Positions 33,401-45,400 of a stretch of DNA of 64,000 nucleotides are shown here, in pieces (within the stretch, counting starts at the first letter, position 1; each line of letters begins with the position of its first letter). The notes beneath the pieces are model-generated. The model searched no databases. It was not told the DNA's origin and worked only from the letters and a program-made list of their open reading frames with translations. Source of the DNA: Protonemura montana (lineage: Eukaryota; Arthropoda; Insecta; Plecoptera; Nemouridae). The translations under genes were made by a program, and so were the position numbers. The stretch is taken from assembly GCA_947568835.1 (NCBI GenBank), contig OX387609.1, forward strand, positions 16,389,208-16,453,207. Reading direction: 5' to 3'.

Positions 33401-36400
33401 CACTGCACTGGGTCAGGTATTGGATGGGTGACCATCATACACATGACCAGTTCTGTTTGGGAGAGAGGTTGGAGGGATGAAAGTTAAGCAACACTGCACT
33501 GGGTCAGGTATTGGATGGGTGACCATCATACACATGACCAGTTCTGTTTGGTAGAGAGGTTGGAGGGATGAAAGTTAAGCAACACTGCGCTGGGTCAGGT
33601 ACTGGATGGGTGACCATCATACACATGACCAGTTCTGTTTGGGAGAGAGGTTGGAGGGATGAAAGTTAAGCAACACTGCGCTGGGTCAGGTATTGGATGG
33701 GTGACCATCATACACATTACCAGTTCTGTTTGGGAGAGAGGTTGGAGGGATGAAAGATAAGCAACACTGCGCTGGGTCAAGTATTGGATGGGTGACCATC
33801 ATACACACAACCAGTTCTGTTTGGGAGAGAGGTTGGAGGGATAAAAGTTAGTACAGCAACTTCACTCGCCTTGCTAATCAACCTCTCGACAGCATGGATT
33901 TGTGGAGGAATCCTGTTGTTCGAGTTGTACCGTCCTTCGGAAGGGACGTTAAGCTGGTGGTCCCCTTGGTGCTCTTCGACAGGAGTAGGCTACGTGCTGG
34001 CACCAGGTTTCCCCTCCTCCCTTCTAGGCTAGGCTAGGTTCATCATCATCCTCATCATTCACCGACGCCATTAGACCAGTGCCGCATGGCCAGATGTGAA
34101 ACACAACAAATCAATGGGATTTGGCTCAGGTTCACTGACCTGATCCAAGCACTGGGCCACCAAACAAGCACAGTTGAGTGTGTCCTTGATGTGAGTCATC
34201 CACCCCGAAGAGTCAAGCCTCGACAGCCACCGATCCGTGGACAGACCAGTGTCGTTGCAAGCTGGAAACAAAACAATCTCTCACGTAACTGTTTCACCTC
34301 GAAACACCTGAGCAAAATAATTGACATAAAACTCATTATAACCTCAGTAAACAACAAACTCTTATGTTGGATCTCAACTATAAGTTGGATCTCTAGCTCA
34401 CAGAAACATCTGAATTTCACTGCATGAGATTGGAAGTCGTCATGGCAACAGTTTCAACAAACATTCAAATAGGAGTCGAGATTTTGCTAAAACCAGATCT
34501 TAGTGAACCTAATGTTAAAAATCTCCTCAACCTAGATCAGTAAATTGGCAGAGTTTTCAATTTAAATGAGGTTTCATTTAATTATCTTTGTTGTTGTTTT
34601 ACCGTCAACGAGTCTCGAGAATGACTCGAGGAGTACGTGATGTCTGTCGATTGGTTTACTAACTCGACGCCACTGCGGATAATGCATCTCCACCTCAAAC
34701 CCACCGCCACGAGACTGAAACAATAAAACACAGTTCACGCATTCGTACGACTTACAAACAACAATAATCTGAATATAAAACGAAGTGCCAGCGAGCTTTG
34801 GTCGGCATCTTCAGGACTCTGCCAACGTTGACGCTGAAGAAATGACGACTACACATAAACCAGCCAATTAGTTATGTAACCATTAGGATGAAATCTTAAT
34901 TAAATTGCAAACGCTTGCAATGCGCGGGGTATTTCATTGTTATCAACACTTAAACCGTCTCAAAAATTGATGCCCAAACGCGGACTTGGACCCCGATCTC
35001 CACCTGTCACGGGTGTTGCTCTAACCAATTGAGCTACTTGGACCCCGATCTCCACCTGTCCCGGGTGTTGCTCTAACCAATTGAGCTACTTGGACCCCGA
35101 TCTCCACCTGTTGCGGGTGATGCTCTAACCAATTGAGCTACTTGGACCCCGATCTCCACCTGTCGCGGGTGTTGCTCTAACCAATTGAGCTACTTGGACC
35201 CCGATCTCCACCTATCGCGGGTGTTGCTCTAACCAATTGAGCAACTTGGACCCCAATCTCCACCTGTCGCGGGTGTTACTCTAACCAATTGAGCTACTTG
35301 GACCCCGATCTCCACCTGTCGCGGGTGTTGCTCTAACCAATTAAGCTACTTGGACCCCGATCTCCACCTGTTGCGGGTGTTGCTCTAACCAATTGAGCTA
35401 CTTGGACCCCGATCTCCACCTGTCGCGGGTGTTACTCTAACCAATTGAGCTACTTGGACCCCGATCTCCACCTGTCGCGGGTGTTGCTCTAACCAATTGA
35501 GCTACTTGGACACTGGTTTTTTGAGACGATTTTAGTTTAGAATCACAGTTCTCCAAGGAGTAGAACTAAGAAGAACCAGTCCTTGGAGATCCATCATTCT
35601 CATCAAATACACTAAAATCGTCTCAAAAAGCCAGTGTCCAAGTAGCTCAATTAGTGTACAGGCACGTACCTTGGCGGCCTGCGCGAGGCCTTGCGCGCGC
35701 GTGTCTACGATGTAGCCTCGTTTACCAGGACCGAGCACAGAGTTCAGCAGTCGTTCGTCCTCCTTACATCGCTTCGATCCTGGGCCCGTCATTGGCTGCC
35801 CACTGCGCAGCAGACAACCCTGAACCAATCACAGCACACCATCAACACAACGTGCATAGCACACAAGGATCTTAAAACTTGGTTATCATATGGGACTGCA
35901 CACAATCAACACAACGTGTATAGCACACAAGGATCTTAAAACTTGGTTATCATATGGGACCGCACACAATCAACACAACGTGCACAGCACACAAGGATCT
36001 TAAAACTTGGTTATCATATGAGACTGCACACAATCAACACAACGTGCACAGCACACAAGGATCTTAAAACTTGGTTAGCATATGAGACTGCACACAATCA
36101 ACACAACGTGCATAGCACACAAGGATCTTAAAACTTGGTTATCATATGAGACTGCACACAATCAACACAACGTGCATAGCACACAAGGATCTTAAAACTT
36201 GGTTATCATATGGGACTGCACACAATCAACACAACGTGCATAGCACACAAGGATCTTAAAACTTGGTTATCATATGGGACTGCACACAATCAACACAATG
36301 TGCACAGCACACAAGGATCTTAAAACTTGGTTATCATATGGGACTGCACACAATCAACACAACGTGCATAGCACACAAGGATCTTAAAACTTGGTTATCA

Positions 36401-39400
36401 TATGGGACTGCACACAATCAACACAATGTGCACAGCACACAAGGATCTTAAAACTTGGTTATCATATGGGACTGCACACAATCAACACAACGTGCATAGC
36501 ACACAAGGATCTTCAAACTTGGTTATCATATGAGACTGCACACAATCAACACAACGTGCATAGCACACAAGGATCTTAAAACTTGGTTATCATATGGGAC
36601 TGCACACAATCAACACAACGTGCATAGCACACAAGGATCTTAAAACTTGGTTATCATATGGGACTGCACACAATCAATACAACGTGCATAGCACACAAGG
36701 ATCTTAAAACTTGGTTATCATATGGGACTACACACAATCAACACAACGTGCAAAGCACACAATCAACACAACGTGCATAGCACACAAGGATCTTAAAACT
36801 TAGTTATCATATGGGACTGCATACAATCAACACAACGTGCAAAGCACACAATCAACACAACGTGCATAGCACACAAGGATCTTAAAACTTGGTTATCATA
36901 TGGGACTGCATACAATCAACACAACGTGCATTGCACACAATCAACACAACGTGCATAGCACACAAGGATCTTAAAACTTGGTTATCATATGGGACTGCAT
37001 ACAATCAACACAACGTGCAAAGCACACAATCAACACAACGTGCATAGCACACAAGGATCTTAAAACTTGGTTATCATATGGGACTGCATACAATCAACAC
37101 AACGTGCATTGCACACAATCAACACAACGTGCATAGCACACAAGGATCTTAAAACTTGGTTATCATATGGGACTGCATACAATCAACACAACGTGCATTG
37201 CACACAAGGATCTTAAAACTTGGTTATCATATGGGACTGCACACAATCAACACAACGTGCATAGCACACAAGGATCTTAAAACTTGGTTATCATATGGAA
37301 CTGCATACAATCAACACAACGTGCACAGCACACAAGGATCTTAAAACTTGGTTATCATATGGAACTGCACACAATCAACACCACATGCATAGCACACAAG
37401 GATCTTAAAACTTGGTTATCATATGGGACAGCACACAATCAACACAACATGCATAGCACACAAGGATCTTAAAACTTGGTTATTATATGGGACTGCACAC
37501 AATCAAACAACATGCATAGCACACAAGGATCTTGGTTATCATAGGGGACTGCACAGTGCTGCTGGACTCACTCCTGTGCCCGGATGCCTGTATGCTGGGA
37601 CCGGGAATCGGCCGCCGTCTCTGAATATTGCCGCTGCGATCACGTCTGTGTCTGTCGCTGTCCTCGGTACTACCAGCGCCGCGGGGTACGACGGACAGAC
37701 GCGGAACTCACGGTTCACTGCAGAGACGCGCCATCCGTCCGCTGGAACGCAGGTCGTTGTTACGTTGCTATAGCAACTCAACAAGTTTGAGTAAAAACCG
37801 AGCGAATAAATGAGCTTTATGATGGTTTTTAGACTCATGTCTGCTTGATTTATCCTTAGCACTAGTTTTAACAAAAACTATTTCAACTGGGTTTTTAATG
37901 CTAAGTAAAGGACTACTAAATTTATTTATTTAGCTGTTTATTAATTTAAAAATTAAGTTGTCCTTTACTTGGCATTCAAAACCGAGCATTCAAATATTTT
38001 TGTTAATAAAATGAGCTAAATCGCCCAAATTAATTATTTTCTTTGATTAAATTACTTCCTCTGGTTTTATATTATCGACTAAGAATAATCAAAACGCAGA
38101 ACATTTTTTTTAAATCATATTTCTTGCACAGATTCACAATATTGCAATCAGTGAAGTTGTTTCATGGTTAGGAGATCTTTAATTCACTCATTAATATTTC
38201 ACTTCTAGCAGCACTTTATAATTTAGTAGGTATAGAAGGGACAAATGACTGAACGGAGTCGTAATAATTATTTAATCTTAAATAATAATAAAACGGTAAT
38301 CATAAATTAAAAGGTAAATTAAAAAAATAATTAAATATAATTAAAACGTTCTGATATAAATGTTCCATCGAGTCCACTTCTATACTTAGATGGTAAAAGC
38401 ATAAAATCACTACAAGCTTCTCAATTTCTTGGACCCCCCTTATCTGCTAAAATGGGAACTGCATATAAATAAAGGTTTGCATATAAAGGTTTGCATATAA
38501 AGGTTTGCATATAAAGGTTTGCATATAAAGGTTTGACCTGAATATCTCTGCAGTGATTGCAAATGCAGGTGAATGCTGTCTAAGATGCATCAATCACAAC
38601 CTGTAAGCCGATTGGTTGACTCGTAATAAAGCCGAGACCAATCAAAGCCAGCCACGCCTGATGCTTTGTATGATGCAGCCACGCCTGCATCTTTTATGAT
38701 CTGTTGTTATTTTCTCCACAAACTTTTCACTGACCATCTTCTGCAACTTCTTCTTGTTTCACAAATTCTTTTCTTCCACTTCCTTCCAGTCAATACTTCT
38801 CTCCCCTCCTACGCCACAGATTGACATACACAGATATATCACCTTACCCAGCTTTGGCTACGGCACGCTACGGCAAAAAAATACTTGTTACGCGAGCACT
38901 GAGGGGCGCTGGCATCGCGATGTATAGTAGCATCAGTTGAATATTGGGCCACCAGAGTGCAGGGTAATCGGTTTGACCGAGTGGTGGGGCGAGAGTACAG
39001 CTTGCTGAACTAAAAAATGGGTACTGGATTTGGCGAAGTACTTGTCATTGGAAAAGGGATCGTGTTAGTGTTAAAAATTGAAGAAAATTGAGGATTTAGG
39101 TGCAGACGTCGGTACACTGCAGCTGAATAAAAAGAAAGGCGAGTCCATTATCATATTTAAACTATATTTTAATCGCAAGCAGGGACATATGTGTGTTTCC
39201 TTCTGAAGGCACTGCGAGCTGACAGTACCTATTTTTTTTCTATTACAAATGCTTAATGGGTGGGGAAATAAAAATACATTAACAACAATATATTGTTATA
39301 TTTCAGGTTTCAATTTGAAGAAACTAGAACAAAAAGTCAGTCTCATCTAAAGAGATCAAATGAAAATACAAAGCAAGTCCCAATACCAGGGGCGCCGACT

Positions 39401-42400
39401 ACGTGTGTGCCCGAGAGCTCGAGCAACCCTCGAAAACTCTTTGGATATTCTTAAATCTTTCGATACGAGATTTTTTTCCGTAACTCATCAATAGCTGTCA
39501 ACATTCCAGGGCAAAAAAGTAAAAGCCATCCGTATGGCATGAGTTGCCGTACAGTAAGATGGTTCAAAGAATCTTACAAAATCATTCTGAAAAATATATG
39601 ACAACAGCTATGCTCGCTCATAATAATATTGACTACGCGATCGCGAAACTATAAGCTTGGCCAAGGTCAGCGCACCGCATACCCTTTGTAAGGCAGCGCC
39701 GACAAAGCAATGCGAATACCCCTATTTTTGTAGTTTCCACTCTCAGTACATGACCGATCCTTTCGTAACAAGAACGACCAGCAATGATGTCATTAAAGGG
39801 GCACAAATCACGTTTTGGTCAGTTTGCAGTTTCAGATTTACTAATGTCTTAAGGATTTGTAACAGCTGTGAATTGTTTGTTGATTTCCTTTAATAGGGCA
39901 GTGTTAAACGCATCCGGGGGAGTAATACGGGACGCGGTGTGCATTTTCCCGTTCCACACATTTTCTACCGTGGCACAAGGGGAGTGTATCACGTGGGTGT
40001 CTAGCTATGCGTCTAGATTTGATTTGGAACAAAACACTACGGAATATCTAAGCCGATTTGCGATAAAAATGTTCCGAGAATCGCTAATACCAGAGCCATT
40101 TAACTCACAAAACCATCTTATGCTAATAATTGAATTTCGAAATTTTTTAAAGCACCATTACATTCGGCTTCGAAACCTGATTTCAAATCAGTTTAAATTT
40201 TTGTTCTAATGTTGAAACTACCCTCTCTAGCATCAATTTACCGTGATCAACCAGCAAGGTTACTGGACCACCTGCTCAGTCTCGCCAAAACATCGTAATC
40301 GCCTGGCGATATTATTATAAAACCCAGCAATGCGGGAATTCCAAGAAAATCAACATTGAGATAAGCACCCGCCAAGTCAAAGTACCTATCATTTAATAGA
40401 TTTTCGAAATTTGAAACAATCCACATTACTTTCCGAAATTTTCTATGCGGAAATCTTTTTTGATCGACATCCTAGCCCCAGATTTAGCGATTTGACATAA
40501 GTTCTCACCCAACAATTTCAATATGACTTGGTCATGATCGTGAATTTATGCAATGAGAGGCTCACAGCGACTTCCAAGCGTGTTTATATAAGCAATATCC
40601 ACCGAGTCTAACGGGCTGCAATATGGTATCACAATTTAGTTCAGTAGCAAGCATTTTACTTGCCGAAATAAGCAGCCGACTAGATTTGACATATCTCGTA
40701 TACGATTTATAGCTAAGAAAACTCGTTCATGACATCGCTCTGAGGTGCATTGTGACAATATTCTTTCTGTACCGAACTGAACTTCTCGGTGCAATAAATT
40801 GAACTAATTAACGGTGTAACTAATAATGAAAATATAGATACAACAAAGCAGGGAACAAGAAATCACCCTTTATGTACTTAATCCTATTTCTTATTGATTT
40901 CTTATTGAACCACGCAAATATTTGATATTTGATATGTTTATTCAACTTGATATTTTATTGAAACGAATTTGAATTTGATCTAAAAAAAACGATCGCGAAC
41001 TTCGATCTTCGATCGCGATTGTTTTTTGACGACGATCTTGATCTTTTTAAAAGATCGCTTTCAAAACGATCTTCCCCAACTATGGCACCAGAGCATCATT
41101 ATAATTATTTTCTGGGATGTTTACATTTTTCTTCAATCTTGGACTTGCTCGAACTCCGCTGCAGTTATCGCCTGGATACAGTAGGATAGCGGCAGCGCTG
41201 AGAGCGAATGTGAGCGAAAGGACTTTAGACCGATGACCGAGCAAGCTTGGAACAGATAGTAAACTTGAGAGGGAGCGAATGTGAGCGAAAGGACTTTAGA
41301 CCGATGACCGAGCAAGCTTGGAACAGATAGTAAACTTGAGAGGGAGCGAACGTAGCGCCATCCCGTGTCCAGAGGGCAAACTATTTTAGCTTGTTGGTGA
41401 GGGGATTGGGGCGAATCTTGCGGGGCAAAAGCTTTCGCGTAGCTCCCAATAGCATAGGAGTGGACAATCTGTGTATGTCTATCTGTGCCTACGCCTTTAA
41501 TCTCACCCCACCCTTCTTAGACTCCCAACCACTGTCTTACAATTCTGTTCAGAATCATCCGTTTCATCCGTCCCAAGCCATAGAAATCTCTCTCTTCCCA
41601 ACATACATCCCAACCTTTCCACTGCGAACATAAATCCCAACCCTCACCTGCACACATTCCAAGGACCAAACTAAATGGTTTACAAGTGATTCAAGGAAAG
41701 CAACTGGCAACTTCTGCCGAAAGACATGCAAGCCCCATTTCACCACCTATAAAATCTTAACCCTCACCTGCACCCTCATTCAAATAGCCAGCACCTCTTC
41801 CCACTCAACTCCTCTATCCACACCCATGAAACCAAAAGTTTCAGGGAAAAGAACCTTGTTATTATTCCTCGATACTAGCATTATAGATAAAGGCTAGCAT
41901 AGAGACAGAAATAGCCAGTTAGAGGCACACGTTCTGTTAGATTTTCTGAACATCCTTCGAAATCGCAAGAATTTGTTGGGTTACTCGATGGTAAGCAATT
42001 GCTGGATTTAGTGGAACAAAGAGTAACTACATGAGATACTGACCCACTGGTCTCAAACCTCATAAAATGATGGAATATTTGTGAGCTGTCAATGAGCTCA
42101 GGTTGGTCAGGTACATAGGATTGCATTTCGAAGACCAAGCAACATTCTCTTTCAAACTGGTTCGACAAAATCACTTCTGCATCCTCATTCAAATAGCCAG
42201 CACCCTTGTCAGAACCCATCCCCACCTCTTCCCTCTCAACTCCTCTATCCACACCCATGAAACCAGAAGTAGAAAATAAATTCGGACCATCCCACATCTT
42301 ACCTTCAGTGGTGTAGTCGAGGGTATACTCGGGTATACGCCGTATACCCAAAAAAACTTTTTGACAACGAGCGTATACCTAAAAACAATATACAGGGTAT

Positions 42401-45400
42401 ACTCCCAGTAAATACTCTTTGCAAAACTTTAAAATGCGTTTAGCAACGACAATTCTTAATCTCCCTACAACCTGCACTATAAAACCTCGAAAAGCAAAGT
42501 TTATTTCGAAAAGTGGGTAGTCCGTGTATAGTAGGGGTTCGTATGATCTGGATGGGTATGCAATGGTTTTTCCAAGCAGTCAACGTACTCATTCAACCCA
42601 CCCGAGGAAAGCGCGATTGCAGCAACCCCAACACCAAGTAGTAGTTTTAATGTTGATATGAATGAACTATCTATGAACTATAACTAGTGAATAGACTAAA
42701 GTTAAAGAATTAAAAACACCCCCCACCCAGTACCTAACCTAGTGATGACCGCAGCATTTGGAACTCACAGCCTGATAACCCAGCGTATACCCAAAACAAA
42801 ATGTAGGTCTACACCACTGGTTATTCCCTCTTCACACATAGTCCCCTCCTTATCTGTGAAAAAATGTATAACCACCTCCCGACCCATATCAAAGAATCCT
42901 CCAAACATAGCTCCTTCAATTCAAACCTTCGAAACTTCTTCCTCCAAAACCCTTTCTACAGCCTCGAAGAATACATCACCACAACATCTCACCAACCATC
43001 TCTCCTCTAACTTCAAAATCCAAACTTTCCCCATAATCATGACCTGTTGGCCTGCATGACCTGCATGACCTGCATGCCCTGCATGACTTGCATGACCAGC
43101 ATGACCAGCATGACCTGCATGTCCTGCATGACCAGCATGACCTGCATGACCTGCATGTCCTGCATGACCAGCATGACCTGCATGACCTGCATGACCAGCA
43201 TGACCTGCATGACCTGCATGACCAGCATGACCTGCATGACCAGCATGACCTCCATGACCAGCATGACCTGCATGACCTGCATGACCAGCATGACCTCCAT
43301 GGCCTGCATGACCAGCATGACCTGCATGACCTGCATGACCTGCATGACCAGCATGACCAGCATGACCAGCATGACCAGCATGACCAGCATGACCTGCATG
43401 ACCTGCATGACCTGCATGACCTGCATGACCAGCATGACCTGTATGACCTGCATGACCTGCATGACCTGCATGACCAGCATGACCTACATGACCAGCATGA
43501 CCTGCATGACCTGCATGACCTGCATGACCAGCATGACCAGCATGACCTGCATGACCTGCATGTCCTGCATGACCTGCATGACCAGCATGACCTGCATGAC
43601 ATGCATGACCTGTTGGCCTGCATGACCTCTATGACCTGCATGACCTGAATGACCTGCATGACCAGCATAACCTGCATGACCAGCATGAACTGCATGACCA
43701 GCATGACCTGCATGTCCTGCATGACCTGCATGACCTGCATGACCAGCATGACCTGCATGTCCTGCATGACCTGCATGACCTGCATGTCCTGCATGACCTG
43801 CATGACCAGCAAGACCAGCATGACCTGCATGACCTGCATGACCAGCATGACCTGCATGTCCTGCATGACCTGCATGACCAGCATGACCTGCATGACCTGC
43901 ATGACCAGCATGACCAGCATGACCTCCATGACCAGCATGACCTGCATGACCTGCATGACCAGCATGACCTCCATGGCCTGCATGACCAGCATGACCTGCA
44001 TGACCTGCATGACCTGCATGACCAGCATGACCAGCATGACCAGCATGACCAGCATGACCAGCATGACCTGCATGACCTGCATGACCTGCATGACCTGCAT
44101 GACCAGCATGACCTGTATGACCTGCATGACCTGCATGACCTGCATGACCAGCATGACCTACATGACCAGCATGACCTGCATGACCTGCATGACCTGCATG
44201 ACCAGCATGACCAGCATGACCTGCATGACCTGCATGTCCTGCATGACCTGCATGACCAGCATGACCTGCATGACATGCATGACCTGTTGGCCTGCATGAC
44301 CTCTATGACCTGCATGACCTGAATGACCTGCATGACCAGCATAACCTGCATGACCAGCATGAACTGCATGACCAGCATGACCTGCATGTCCTGCATGACC
44401 TGCATGACCTGCATGACCAGCATGACCTGCATGTCCTGCATGACCTGCATGACCTGCATGACCTGCATGACCTGCTTGACCAGCATGACCTGCATGACCA
44501 GCATGACCTGCATGACCTGCTAATTACTATTGTCACTTTATTGTTAACAAGTTATTGTAAAAAGCAAATACAAATACTATGTACTTGACCGTCGCTTCAA
44601 ATTAAATAACATAACCTTTCCACTCCCAACTCACCGAGTCAAGTTTTGTTACCCCGTTCTCACTTCTTTCCGCCGACGGCCCTCGTCGCTGCCGAGTACG
44701 TAAGTAATGGCAAACAGTACATTTTGTACACAATTAGCTTGCATTTGATGCGGAAATATTACTATAAAAAAATATTTAGGATCGCATCGATGTGAAAATA
44801 CCGCACTTTTTTCACAAACTTTATTATGATTTCTGTGCCAATGTATTTTTGACAATAAACAAAGATCAGTAAATTCCTCCCTCTTCGCTATCAAAGAGAT
44901 ACGTAGTTTCATAGCTCATACAAATAACCTTGCAGCGGGGAAGAATGTTTGCACTAACCAATAAGAGCAGAGAACTCTGTTTCGGGACGGAACGCAGTCC
45001 AGCCGTCTTCCAGAACAGGGTACATCGGGCTGTAGAAGAACGGGTAGAGCAGCATTGGTTCGTCTAAACAAACACACATTTATAATTAACAAACACATTT
45101 CATGCTTCTGTAATAATAATAATCATATTATTGTCTCAATTGGTTAGAAGAACACCCACGACAGGTGGAGATCAGGGTTCAAGTAGCTCAATTGGCTAGA
45201 GCAACACCCGTGACAGATCGGGGTTCAAGTAGCTCAATTGGTAAGAGCAACACCTGTGACAGGTGGAGATCGGGGTCCAAGTAGCTCAATTGGTTAAGAG
45301 CAACACCCGCGACTGGTGGAGATCGGGGTTCAAGTAGCTCAATTGGTTAGAGCAATACCCGCGACAGGTGGAGATCAGGGTCCAAGTAGCTTAATTGGCT

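Larger units (their letters stand above)
37820..42974. other. Interior of MTMR9 intron 3, no recognised gene
   Basis: This holds an inverted repeat-R fragment (37820-37995), a 14-bp array (38459-38534), a 71-bp duplication (41202-41350) and stretches near 42310-42420 and 42780-42810 with repeated TATACCC phrases that suggest a decayed element. Frames at 39868-40209 (+), 41881-42351 (-) and 42742-43059 (+) have no domain I recognise. CCAAT motifs in both orientations occur near 38608 and 38638. Confidence 0.5.

Noticed and set aside
32985-33844. Tandem 5S rRNA gene cluster
   Set aside because: Only the internal control region is repeated, with a 40-base unrelated spacer. Full 120-nt 5S genes are absent.
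35943-37472. Repeated 62-codon frames (MVIIWDCTQSTQ...)
   Set aside because: By-product of the 64-bp repeat in MTMR9 intron 4.
42976-44536. Long Met/Cys/Thr or His/Asp-rich frames (up to 392 codons) as possible metal-binding proteins
   Set aside because: All six frames are open because the unit is 9 bp with no stop. The region is inside MTMR9 intron 3 and has no start or splice context.
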